DNA from: Linepithema humile
Lineage: Eukaryota; Arthropoda; Insecta; Hymenoptera; Formicidae
DNA length: 64,000 nt
NCBI RefSeq assembly: GCF_040581485.1
Contig: NC_090129.1
Coordinates: forward strand, 11,977,501 to 12,041,500
Direction of reading: 5' to 3'
Shown: piece after piece, positions 33,501 to 43,072 of the stretch
How positions within the stretch are numbered: position 1 is the stretch's first letter
Layout: the number at the start of each line of letters is the position of its first letter
Position numbers and translations under genes: made by a program
Notes under the pieces: generated by a model
The model's database searches: none
Told to the model about the DNA's origin: nothing
What the model saw: only the letters and a program-made list of their open reading frames with translations

Positions 33501-35892
33501 TCCTCTGGGCTGGGCAGCGCCAGTCCTGATATACGCCAAGGTCTTCCTACAAGATCTATGGCTACAAGGAAGTCGTTGGGACGAGCCTCTTTCCAACGAC
33601 TTGTCGGAAGCGTGGAGCCAATTCCAGTCTTCCCTGCAACAACTCAACGAGGTCAAGATTCCACGGTGGGTTAACTGGAGTCCACTCTCTTCTGGAGTGG
33701 AATTACACGGCTTCTCGGATGCCTCCGAGAGAGCCTACGCCGCGGCGGTTTACCTCAGGGTCGCCGGCGCGAGCGATGAAGCCGAGACGCACCTCTTGCT
33801 GGCGAAGACCAAGGTGGCGCCAGTCAAAACCCAGAGCGTCCCTCGGCTTGAATTTTGCGCAGCAGTCCTGCTCGCACGTCTCCTCACGCGAGTTACGACG
33901 GAACTGAATCTTATTGAGTCCACGCTCTTTGCTTGGACCGACGCTCAAGTGGTCCTCAGATGGATCCAGTCTCACGCTTCACGATGGAAACCCTTCGTCG
34001 CCCATCGGGTGGCGGAGATTCAGGGACTTATTCCTAGAGATCACTGGAGGTACGTTCGCACTTCGCACAACCCGGCAGATCTGGCCACGCGCGGCATCCC
34101 CGCGACTGAGCTGCTTAACCAAGATCTATGGTGGCGCGGTCCAATCTGGTTGCGTCAACCACGAGAATTCTGGCCTCCTCTAGAAACCATAGCTTCAGGG
34201 GACCAGGCGGAAGAAGAGCAGCGAACGAAGTGCGTCCTGGCGCACACCACACAAGCCAAACCAGAGGAGGAAGTCTTGGAGCGGTTTTCCTCGCTCACGC
34301 GTCTCTTGCGCGTAACTTCTTTCTGTTTCAGATTTATTAATCGATGTCGGAAAAACCCCTGCCAACCAGGCGGCCTCACGTCTCGGGAGTTGTTCCAGAG
34401 TCGCCTCCGCTGGATAAGTCTTGCCCAGCGGCAGGCGTTCCACAAAGAGTTTGCGGCGTTACGAGTCGGGCGAGCCATTTCTTCAAGTTCGCCCCTACGC
34501 CGTCTGCGTCCGTTCCTTGACGAGCAGGGCCTCTTGCGAGTTGGTGGACGTATTGAGGCAGCTCTGTCTTCTTACGATGAGCGCCACCCGCTCATCCTCC
34601 CAAGGGAGGGACCTCTCACGCTCCTCTTCATCCGCCACGCGCATCACGCAACCTTGCATGGCGGTCCAACCTTGATGAGAAGTTATCTTCTTCGTGGCCT
34701 TTGGATTCTTGGGGCGGCTACAAGAGTCCGCCAAGTGGCTCGCCAGTGCGTACGCTGTGCGCGCTACAAATCTGAAGTTGGCCAACAAAGGATGGGTCAA
34801 TTGCCGCCTGAGCGGGTCAGACCTGCCAGGCCCTTCGCGTCTGCAGGCGTGGACTATGCTGGTCCAATCCAGCTCCGAACCTTTAAGGGCCGAGGTCGTG
34901 GTACCACCAAAGGCTACATTTGCCTGTTTGTCTGTTTAGTTACCAAGGCTGTCCATCTGGAAGCCGTAACCGAGCTGACCACTGCAGCCTTTCTTGCGGC
35001 ATACCGCCGATTTATAAGTCGTCGAGGCCATTGCTCGCTGCTGCTGAGCGACAACGGTCGCAACTTTCTGGGGGCGGATGCAGAGCTGCGCCGTCTCTTC
35101 AAGGCAGCGTCTGAGTTCCACAAGGACGTCAGCGCTTATCTAGCGAACGACGGTACCAAGTGGCGCTTTATTCCTCCTTACGCACCGCATTTTGGTGGCC
35201 TGTGGGAAGCAGGGGTGCGCTCAGTTAAGCACCACCTGCGCCGCCTCTTAGGCGATCGCACTTTGACATACGAAGAGCTGTCGACTCTTCTCTGTCAAAT
35301 TGAGGCGTGTCTCAACTCGAGGCCCTTGACCAGCCTCTCCTCCGATCCGTCGGACCTGGTGGCTCTCACTCCGGGGCATTTTCTCGTGGGAGAGCCCCTT
35401 ACAGGTTTACCGGAGCCCGCTCCGACAGATGCCTCCTGCAACCCCGTAAATCGTTGGCATTTACTATCAAACTTACGAAATCACTTTTGGTCCAGGTGGT
35501 CAAGGGAGTATCTCCACCAACTCCAACAGCTGACCAAGTGGCAATCACAAAGGCCTAACCTTGCCAAAGGAGACTTGCTGCTCGTCGTCGACGAGATACT
35601 GCCGCCAGCCAAATGGCCGCTAGGCAGAGTCATTGGCGTCACCACCGGACCAGATGGATTGGTGAGGGTAGCGGAGGTGCGCACCGCCAGGAGCACCCTT
35701 TCACGACCGATCGTCAAGCTGTGCGATCGACTCAGCAGAAGCACTGCGTCAAGACGTTCAGAACGCAAGCTCATCGCAGCAACCCGTTCATCCTTAGCTT
35801 TAAGGTTTCTCCGTAACATCTTTAAATACATTGTTAAATACAGTTCCTTCCCTTTATTTGTTTTACCGTTCTACCAGCCGCGCTTCACGTGA
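30580..35892 (+). CDS. BEL/Pao Gag-Pol polyprotein with one in-frame TGA
   Basis: About 1770 codons in one frame. ATG 30580 starts a Gag of DUF1759 type (SLPRFSGEQ ... ESFRDLF). A TGA at 30964-30966 sits where this family has Trp, and translation could restart at 30997. Then come zinc knuckles (CSLCAEQHN, CKNCLRAGHQIDAC, CLVCAGKHH), aspartic protease (ALLDPGSESDFVS), reverse transcriptase with SYVDDILAGGD, RNase H-type region (LHGFSDASERAYAAAVYL), integrase zinc finger (HHATLHGG ... CVRCARYK) and the D,D,E core (GVDYAGPI, LLSDNGRNFLG, GGLWEAGVRSVKHHL). The chain finishes in the DUF5641-like C-terminus. Apart from the single stop the frame is clean, in keeping with the near-identical LTRs. Confidence 0.93.
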
Positions 35893-36070
35893 CTGTGTAA
35901 ACCCCAGCGTCATTAGTTGTAAGTTGTAAATATTTTGCGTTAGAGTTAATGTTAGTTTAAGGTAACTAGAGACGTTCAACTGTAACGCCGTTCCTGCACG
36001 GCGGGCGGTTATCTGGACGATTGTTCAAACATTTGTGACCTGTTTCGTCCACTGGACGAGGCGGGCGGTA

Positions 36071-36497
36071 TGTTCGCGTCATATGCGAATCGAATCCGCT
36101 ATCACCTGCGCCCTGCGTGATAACTAGCAATCCTGGCAGAGGCGCACGCGCGGTGGTGGAGCGAGTAGCCGCCGCGCGTGAGCCGAAGCCAGAGCTCCTG
36201 GAAGTCCCTCAAGACGAAGGTCTCCTTTTCTTTTCTGCGAGTCTAGCTCCTTTTGCTTCGACTATAAGCCAGAGTGTTATTTTCAATACGCGAGTGTAAG
36301 GTTTTCGTGAGCCCGTTGCTCGTGAGCCATCTGTTAAGGACAGACTGTTAAATTACGCCAGCGAATAAAGATTTTTTGCTCCAACAAGGCATTCTCGCTG
36401 CTCCGAGTTTCCGTTCCTCCCCTCGCTGATCGGCACTTTCTGTCGTGTTGCATCTGCAAGTCGCGACGAGTTCGCGAAACAGAAATCGCGCGAAACA
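36071..36497 (+). repeat. BEL 3' LTR
   Basis: Same length and nearly identical to the 5' copy. Followed by the CATTG target duplication. Confidence 0.95.
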
Positions 36498-36667
36498 CAT
36501 TGAAAAAAATGATAAAAATAAGATATAAGAATTATAAATTTAAGACATAAACGGTTGATTACTGTAAACGACCTATTATAATTTTTTTAATAATATCTAG
36601 GCATAAGTATATCATTTATATGTTAATTTACGAAAAAAGATTCCTATATATAATTGTATAAAACCCG

Positions 36668-36798
36668 GTTGCACCAACGTAGAAAAAACAGTAAGAAACG
36701 GATATATGATCTTTAACATTATCTTTTTCTAGGTCTGAAAATTAAAAATAAATAACATAAGTTAAACCGAGTTTAAAGTTAAGCTACGTTGGTGCAAC
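36668..36798. mobile_element. 131-bp MITE-like element with 15-bp perfect inverted ends
   Basis: GTTGCACCAACGTAG at 36668-36682 is the exact reverse complement of 36784-36798. AT-rich interior, no coding. It lies in the first intron of the P-like transposase, a few bases beyond the exon 1 donor. Confidence 0.6.
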
Positions 36799-36974
36799 AG
36801 AGTCTTCAATCCTAAACATACTTTACATAAAAATGATCTTTTGGTAGGTGTCCATCCTTTTCTGTTAACATTTGTTGTCCATTGCGCACGCCGAATTGGA
36901 TCTCGAGGAAAAATTTTCATTATAAATCCCTTTTGGTCGGAATTTGTACAACCAGGAGCTGTACAACCTGTCAC

Positions 36975-37522
36975 TGGCCTGTCACTGTTGCTGAAGTATG
37001 CAATGACTATATAAAATATAAATCATATGTATAATAGATATATAATAATAAATTTGCAAAAATAACATTTATTATTAGATAAACATTATTAATAATATTT
37101 ATTATTACATAAACTATTATGTAACACATACTAAATTTATAATTAATTTTGTATCAAGTTTGGATTACAAATGTTATAGTAAATTTAATATATATCTTAA
37201 AAGGTTATATTATTTTGAAATTATATTATTTTATATGATTAAAAGATATTTTAAAATAGCATAAAATTAAAAATATACTTACCTAATAATGCAATATAAA
37301 ATAATTCTTTTTCATAATCATATCTCTTAAAACATGTATTTCTTAAAAATATTGTCCTTATTTTTTTAACTTGTCTTCACTATTTAGCTCAGTGTAAAAA
37401 GCTCAATAACACTGCTTGACCATATCACGTGATATTATTACGTCATTAGAGAAAAAATGGCGGACCAATCACGATGCTTCAAATCGAGATATTGATGATA
37501 TGTGGTGATGGCCAGACTCTTA
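36975..37522 (-). other. AT-rich 5' region of P-like transposon
   Basis: Upstream (minus strand) of the THAP exon, reaching the terminal repeat at 37450-37522. No gene seen. Confidence 0.5.
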
Positions 37523-37681
37523 GGCCGGTATTTATAGTCCGTTCTTATATTCAAGATCGTCTTAAGCACGGACTTATATTCGCTCTCTTCATCACACATA
37601 GATTGTGTCTGACGAAGAGAGCGAATATAAGTCCGTGCTTAAGACGATTTTGAATATAAGAACGAACTATGAATACCGCCC
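37523..37681. mobile_element. PIF/Harbinger-type foldback MITE inside the P-element terminal repeat
   Basis: 159 bp that folds almost completely on itself: GGCCGGTATTTATAG at the left matches CTATGAATACCGCCC at the right, and the arms (ATATTCGCTCTCTTC / GAAGAGAGCGAATAT) pair through the middle. Flanked by a 3-bp TTA duplication (37520-37522 and 37682-37684), the PIF/Harbinger target. Removing it restores the P-element terminal repeat. Confidence 0.88.
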
Positions 37682-37706
37682 TTATTAAAAGGTCTCTAAT
37701 CATGGG

Positions 37707-38072
37707 AAGACATAAGCACACTCTAGCAGTCTAGTTCAGAACTAAACGCATTCCATCAAGTATCCAAGCACGGTGTTTGACCGTGTCACACAGTGTCGAT
37801 CTGTGTCTCCTAGATGGAAAGCTTGTAACATGGGCTTAACTCATGTTACTAGCCGCGCAATCGGCCACGACGATCGGCCGCGCATCGAGCCGCCAGCCGC
37901 AATACGTCACCGGAATGCGGCCGCCAAGTGGGGCGGCCGGGTATATAAGGCCGTCGCTCCGGCCAGTAGGGACCGATTCCAGTCTGCAGTGAGCACGCTG
38001 CAGATCTCCCGAGCCACCGGGGAGCACTCCGACTCGGCTCTTCCTAGCAATCCGTTTCTTTTAGGACAGGGA
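37707..38072 (+). other. spacer with TATA promoter-like segment, possible older LTR fragment
   Basis: No protein gene recognised. A GTAACATG/CATGTTAC palindrome sits at 37827-37851. A GC-rich block containing TATATAA (37942-37948) lies just left of LTR B. It may be the promoter part of another truncated LTR. Low certainty. Confidence 0.3.
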
Positions 38073-38310
38073 TGTTACGTATGGCGACTCCACCTAAGGT
38101 CACCATACTCTACTCTCTACATTTCTTCCATCCCGTATACACGGTAAAATTTAAAACTTTAATATTTATAACAATCTTAAACAATAATCCACTTAAAACT
38201 AGTATATAACGATATAATTAATAAATAAGTATCTCTATTATATAAAATGATCATAAAGTTATATTAAATACGTTACAATTAACAAATAAGTATCTCTATT
38301 ACAAAGTAAT

Positions 38311-38610
38311 CATAAAATTATACTAAATACGTTACAATGTTCAATAATTTATACAAAAAGATTAACAAATGTTATTAACTAATAAGCCATAATCATAAAA
38401 CAACTAATTGTTATACCTAAATTATAAAATCAAGCGATAGAAAGTGAAACTCGAAATAATCATAAAGTTATACTAAATACGTTACAATGTTTAATAATTT
38501 ATACAAAAAGATTAACAAATGTTATTAACTAATAAGCCATAATTATAAAACAACGAAATGTTATACCTAAATTATAAAATAAAGCGATAGAAAGCGAAAC
38601 TCGAAATAAC
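38311..38610 (+). repeat. two tandem 150-bp units in U3 of LTR B
   Basis: CATAAAATTATACTAAATAC at 38311 and CATAAAGTTATACTAAATAC at 38461 begin two near-identical AT-rich units. A shorter related stretch precedes at about 38240. Tandem U3 repeats are often enhancer blocks; here this is inference. Confidence 0.75.
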
Positions 38611-38843
38611 ATGTAGTACGTAATCACTGTAACACTAGTCTATGGTCGATCACTAGTGACAACGGAAAGTAACTAGGACAGAATACTTTTAGCCGCACCT
38701 GTAACCTAACCTAAATTTTCACATCAGACTGTACGAATGTAAATACAGGTGCGACTCAATGATCTCATCCGAAAGGAATGTACAGATCACGCGATCGATC
38801 ATACGATGTCTTATGCGCAGGTCAAGAGAGTAGGGATAGTCCC

Positions 38844-39196
38844 TATATAAGCGGCCGTCCTCGTCAAGAGCACACTCTTAACTCTTCAGAAAGTACGCTC
38901 AACTGTTGTCACTTCGCTAGTCCGGGACCTAACCTAGAAATTATTCACCACGTGCGAGTCGGCCTTCCGCCTTTCAATTGTTAATCTAGCGTTAAATTAT
39001 TGTATAAGTAGTTAAATAAAAGTGTGAGTCTCAGTTATTATAGATAAAATAGTGTCTCAGTGTTAAATAACTTTAATTAACAACCACGAGCCAACACCAT
39101 TCCAATAGGACAATAATCAACCTACTACATTCAACAAGAGATTGTTAATAACAAAATAAGGTCCTTGTATCAGTAAACCCATTTACTGCACCAAAG
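38844..39196 (+). promoter_or_regulatory. LTR B promoter, first exon and splice donor
   Basis: TATATAA at 38844-38850 predicts transcription start near 38875. The leader then runs to a perfect donor CCAAAG|GTAAGTG with GT at 39197-39198. A possible acceptor TACCTTTAG at 40875 lies directly before the ATG of the LTR-encoded ORF, and a strong acceptor precedes env at 62424. One donor could therefore serve two spliced mRNAs. Confidence 0.6.
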
Positions 39197-40133
39197 GTAA
39201 GTGAATAAATTATTAACATGCTAATAAACTACCATTTCACTAACGCTTCTTAATTGCTTTTAATAATAAACTTTATACGTGCTTAACTAACTGCTTTTCA
39301 ACATTTATAATTATAAACAAATAGTGCAAAGTGATTTAAACATTAAACAGTGAGCTTATTGTTACTAACATCGATTTATAAACTATTATGAACACATCTA
39401 ATTGTGAATACATTTATATTAATGGAGTACTTCTATAAATTATAATTAAACAATTACGTAAAAGCGCTGCCATTTACGCGCAATTCTAAGGTATAGCTAC
39501 ACAATTATTTAAGGCATAACTAGTCAAATTATCCTAATTACTAAATCATTATATTTTATAAATAATAAAGATTAATATTAATTAATAATTAAGTTGATAA
39601 AGTGTAGTAGATAGAGCTTTTCCTTCCCCACCTTGAGCGCTTCCCACAGAGCGTTCTAAAACTCACATCCTTGAGCGCTTCCCATAGAGCGTTCTAAAAC
39701 TCATCTCCTTGAGCGCTTCTCATAGAGCGTTCTAAAAACCTCAATCCTTAGCGCCTCCCATAGGGCGTTCTCATATTAATCTTGCTCGACATCTCTCTCT
39801 TACCAGTTATACATACACATTATCTATTTATTATTAATTAAAACCAGTTTTACTATATAACATTAATTTATCCACTTTATTGTATCTTTGACTATACACG
39901 CCAGAATTCAATTAACTAATAAACCTTATCGACAATCTTATTTCATCATTCTTTATTTAATTAATACAATCACTTAATGAAATTATATAATTATTAACAT
40001 TTATAATCGCTTTTACACTCAAGTTACAATATATTATCTATTACTAATATTCTGCATCTATTTTGCCACATTCTATGGAATAATAATTTTATTAAACAAA
40101 TTACAATATTATTTAAACAATTAAATAACTATC
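39197..40133 (+). other. AT-rich R/U5-type region of LTR B
   Basis: No coding signal apart from the hairpin repeat array listed separately. Probably intron of the spliced LTR transcript and 3' region of the antisense transcript. Confidence 0.4.
39631..39776 (+). repeat. four tandem hairpin units (~38 bp) in LTR B
   Basis: Units begin at 39631, 39669, 39707 and 39746 (CCTTGAGCGCTTCCCACAGA then GCGTTC). GAGCGC pairs with GCGTTC around a ten-base loop. In the fourth unit AGCGCC pairs with GGCGTT, so a change on one side is matched on the other, which suggests selected RNA or DNA structure. Confidence 0.65.
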
Positions 40134-41952
40134 TTATATAGAAGATTGATAGAAAGCTCTTTCGCCGTCTCTCAACCTCGTCATTACGTCAGCCGGATCT
40201 GTAACAAACAAAATTATCATAAATCATATGTTTAACAAATAATTTTATATTAACTAACTACACTATCTCTTCCTTAAACGTTCAGCAATCTTTCTATCAA
40301 GCCTAAATATCAAATCTATTATTCATAACAAAGATATTGCCTAATAACTAATTTCTCTAGGAAATCACTAGATTTTCTCTAGATACTTATTAATAAAAAT
40401 CAAGGAAACTAATAATCAAACTAGAGTTACCTGTTAATAATCTTCACAGTGGTTCCCTAAACAATTAATAAACCTATTAATAACATAAAATAAAACAATA
40501 TTAATTAACATTATTACACTATAACCTTATACTTACCGCCTAACGGGTCGATCGACTTTCCTCGATGAATTGGACCTGAAACAAATATAATAAATGGTTA
40601 GTGATTATTCATAAACAATATACTTACCTTCAACTTTATCGGGACAACACCTGAAACAAAAACAATAAAGATTAATATATAAATTATAACAATTAAGTCG
40701 GTACTTACCTCGTCCGCGTTTTCCCTCGATGATTCCAGTTGGACGTCTGCCGGCTGCATCTGAAACAAATAAAAGAAATAAGTATTAACAAATTAACTAA
40801 TACCAATAACAAATGAAATTAGATTCGATTTAATTAACGTAGATATTTTTTATTGATTATAATGGATACCTTTAGATGTCGCGTTCCCGACGATCGGGTA
40901 AGGCTATCCAATTGAAAAGACTGAGATATGGCCTCTTCTCCGAACCTGATTTTTCTCAGAGATCTATCTTGGAATTTCTCATTCCAAATGAAAAAGAAGA
41001 TATAATTTTCTACGAGGATTTTGACTGTCAGCTCAGTCCTCCCAGTATATCTGAGATAGAACAATTTACGTCCGAATTGGGACAGGAACAATTGCTTAGA
41101 GCTCTTAATAGGGATAATTCCCTAGGGAATATAACGATTGGGACCGAACCCGCTATTCCTAAACAAGGATCACTCCTTAAAGCGATAAAACCCCCACCAA
41201 TTGCCTTAGAGTACGATTCAGACGCCTCTTCTCAAGCATCTACAGTTATATTAGAGCGCAAAATCATAAGGGTACTTCCTCGAATCATTTCCAATGAGGT
41301 TGTGTTTTTCCGCTTTAAATTAGTTCCTCAACCCTTGGTGATTACAATAGATTAAGTTATGAATAAGCGAATCTATATTAATTTGTGATATTCCAACCAA
41401 AGTATTTCTAGTTATATTTTTCTTTTCTATATTTTCGTTTAACATTGCGTTTAATCTCTAATTATGTTACTTTATTAAAGCGATCTAGTTCTTTTTCTTA
41501 CGTTCTGAATAATTATAGTATTTGTTTATGGATCTCACGAGATAATTAAGTATATATGTTACTTTCCTTTATTTTTCTATCTATAAGATCATTGCGTTTA
41601 TTTTATATACATATAACTGTTCTTCTTAAGTATAAGAATATTATGTATTAATATATCCTTCTTTTCTTTATTATTACTTATAGATTATTATGTTCCTACT
41701 ATAATTACTATTTCTTTGTAAACGGATAATTCTATTTCCTGTATTCTGACTGATATCTTTTCTTTTTTTTTATATATATATTATTTTATTCTCTATGAAT
41801 GAAACACTATAATTCTGTTCCCATTTATAGGTTATTATACCTTACCTACTAGCGGGCATCCCTCAGGGACCTTCCTTACCGACAATCGTCTGTAGAATCA
41901 ATGCCTCCTTTAGGCAAATAAGAATCTCTCTTTATCGACAGTCGCCTTCGCG
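40134..41952 (-). CDS. antisense multi-microexon gene inside LTR B
   Basis: Minus-strand exons 41846-41952, 40709-40759 (51 nt), 40628-40650 (23 nt), 40537-40575 (39 nt) and up to 40198. Each is bounded by TTTCAG- or TTACAG-type acceptors behind T-rich tracts and by donors GTAAGG, GTAAGTAC, GTAAGTAT and GTAAGTAT. An ATG at 41857-41859, preceded by an in-frame stop, opens a frame that passes all four junctions and ends at TAA 40134-40136: 63 codons. The C-terminus reads GDPADVMTRLRDGERAFYQS. A shorter form of the first exon (donor at 41879) also enters the same frame. A further upstream exon ends at donor 55675. Product is basic, Cys- and Arg-containing, with no family I recognise. An additional skipped microexon may lie at 40431-40456. 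Confidence 0.6.
40876..41355 (+). CDS. LTR B-encoded hypothetical protein (159 aa)
   Basis: ATG 40876 follows directly on a TACCTTTAG acceptor-like site, which could join to the leader donor at 39197. The N-terminus is basic (MSRSRRSGKAIQLKRLRYG). The middle is acidic (PNEKEDIIFYEDFD, SISEIEQFTSEL), there is an acidic serine cluster (EYDSDASSQAS) and the C-terminus is hydrophobic/beta-like. No known domain, no cysteine motif, no signal peptide. ATTAAA at about 41474 could serve as poly(A) signal. The frame lies in the large intron of the antisense gene, so the two genes overlap head-on. Its presence in an LTR recalls the LTR-encoded accessory genes of complex retroviruses; function unknown. 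Confidence 0.55.
   Translation: MSRSRRSGKAIQLKRLRYGLFSEPDFSQRSILEFLIPNEKEDIIFYEDFDCQLSPPSISEIEQFTSELGQEQLLRALNRDNSLGNITIGTEPAIPKQGSLLKAIKPPPIALEYDSDASSQASTVILERKIIRVLPRIISNEVVFFRFKLVPQPLVITID
41356..41845 (+). other. AT-rich part of LTR B downstream of the 159-aa ORF
   Basis: No coding signal. Belongs to the large antisense intron. Confidence 0.4.
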
Positions 41953-42363
41953 CTGAAATAAAATAATTGTAACGTCCCCATATTTTAGCAAGTAGATTTC
42001 CACTCGTAAATTTTTGTTTTAAACTTTCTAGTTTATCGCCTCTTGGAATTATCGCTCGCTGTATCAATAGCGCTCGACACATGTCGCCAGAAAGGCGCAA
42101 CACGAAACCTTTCGCGTAACGTAAACCCCTTGTTGCGTTTCAAAGCGTACGACTGTAAATTATCTGTCGTCGCTCTCAAAACTTAGGTCCGGATATCACC
42201 TACGGTTTTATGTTAACCATACCACTCTCAAAACTTAGGTTCGAGTATCGCCTGCAGTTTTATATAAACCATGCCTCGAACATTCGATATTCTAAAGCGA
42301 GATTACATCCATGTGCGGTCCTATTGCATAGGACAAACCTTTGTCTCTGAAGATCCAGAGGAG

Positions 42364-42398
42364 TATAAATACGGGCCCTGCGATGCCGCCGAGTCAGT
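42364..42398 (+). promoter_or_regulatory. core promoter of LTR A
   Basis: TATAAATA at 42364-42371 and an insect-type initiator TCAGT at 42394-42398, with the A (42396) 32 bases from the first T, the ideal spacing. The 3' LTR repeats it with the start at 53387. Confidence 0.8.
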
Positions 42399-43072
42399 AT
42401 TCAATTTTTCAGTAAGCCGTCAATACTCAGTCAGAGAGTCAGTTTCGGTCAAATCGTTAGTCTTCGCATTCGCAATTTCAATTCTGACTCAGTCTTGGTC
42501 TAATTCTAATTCCAGTTCTAGTTTCGTCCTAGTTCGGTACGGTTAATTTAAGTTCGGTTTATCAATTTTATATGTTCAATTACTTAATTCGCGAACTGCG
42601 CGTTCCATTTCTAGAACATAAGTGCTAATATGTTTGTAAGAATTCTTATCTTATAAGTTCGTTTGAGTGTAATTTCATTTATAAACCAATGTACTCTTAT
42701 TTTCATTTATAATTACATTTATTTGGTTGCTTTGAGAATTTTATCTTTAATTTCAAATCCTTAAACATTATTCCAATTTAGCGTGCGATCCTTAAATTCC
42801 AACGAATAATAAAAGGTAAAGACGTGTCGCGAAATAACTCTAGTGCAGTGATTCCTCGACCGCAAGATAACCAGCAACAATGACGCATCTGAAGATTCAT
42901 CTCCATACGACTATCAGCCTGCTATTGGAAGATCGATCCTGGAACCGATCGGGCGCCTTACAATTAGATTGAGTTATCACTGGCTTCAGGTACCATACAA
43001 GTCGACACCGGTGAGTCCGTTCCAAATTTATTTGCATGGGAAGGTTTAAAGTTAAAATCTGAGCAAGAGAAA

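Larger units (their letters stand above)
29378..36497 (+). mobile_element. BEL/Pao LTR retrotransposon, nearly intact
   Basis: Two 427-bp LTRs (29378-29804 and 36071-36497) differ at only one position that I noticed (T at 29710, C at 36403). A 5-bp duplication CATTG flanks it (29373-29377 and 36498-36502). Internal region: primer-binding-site-like TTTGGTCCTTCGAGCCGG directly after the 5' LTR, one long gag-pol frame, and a purine-rich GAGGCGGGCGGTA before the 3' LTR. It is inserted antisense in the first intron of the P-like transposase. Confidence 0.95.
26840..36974 (-). pseudogene. THAP/P-type transposase gene (exons 36822-36974, 29243-29347, 26840-29131)
   Basis: Exon 1 starts MTGCTAPGCTNSDQKGF (first THAP Cys pair) and ends with LCK at a GTATGT donor. 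Exon 2 begins after a TTATTATTGCAG acceptor with VHFSHDMWENNRADGKRKLK and ANAVPTIF, completing the C2CH finger, and ends at GTAAGTT. Exon 3 begins at 29131 after TTTCAG. It encodes a coiled coil, the P-transposase helix-turn-helix (IFTDDQIRALKNKRRVQKWS), CCLVFDEICI, SDMGPGNQALW and the LTQDCVENLFSVLRS segment. All exon phases agree. Breaks: TGA in place of an expected Trp at 28379-28381, and frameshifts near 27690 and 27095. The first intron has been expanded from a few hundred bases to 7.5 kb by BEL. Dead transposase, but structurally nearly complete. Confidence 0.85.
26486..37698 (-). mobile_element. P-element-like (THAP) DNA transposon carrying nested insertions
   Basis: Left end TAGAGATCCTTTAATAAGAG with TCTGGCCATCA, right end its reverse complement (interrupted by a MITE at 37523-37681). 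Inner parts also match (TGATTGGTCCGCC and TTTTTTCT). Flanks give an 8-bp duplication with one mismatch, ATTATGGG (26478-26485) and ATCATGGG (37699-37706), the size expected for P elements. The transposase runs on the minus strand. A BEL/Pao retrotransposon (29378-36497) lies in its first intron. Confidence 0.85.

Noticed and set aside
34694..35123. Numerous 60-100-codon ORFs on both strands within BEL pol
   Set aside because: Shadows of a GC-rich coding frame.
37773..38147. 124-codon ORF crossing into LTR B
   Set aside because: Runs across the LTR boundary and a promoter-like block; no protein features.
38700..38720. AACCTAACCTAA resembling insect telomere TTAGG repeats
   Set aside because: Only about two units; too short for interstitial telomere.
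40431..40456. 26-nt extra antisense microexon
   Set aside because: Splice sites fit (TTTAG acceptor, GTAACT donor) but inclusion shifts the frame and brings an early stop; kept only as a possible alternative exon.
42271..42546. 91-codon ORF at the start of LTR A (and 53262-53537)
   Set aside because: It spans the TATA box and initiator, so no transcript from this promoter would include its start; Ser-rich and without motifs.
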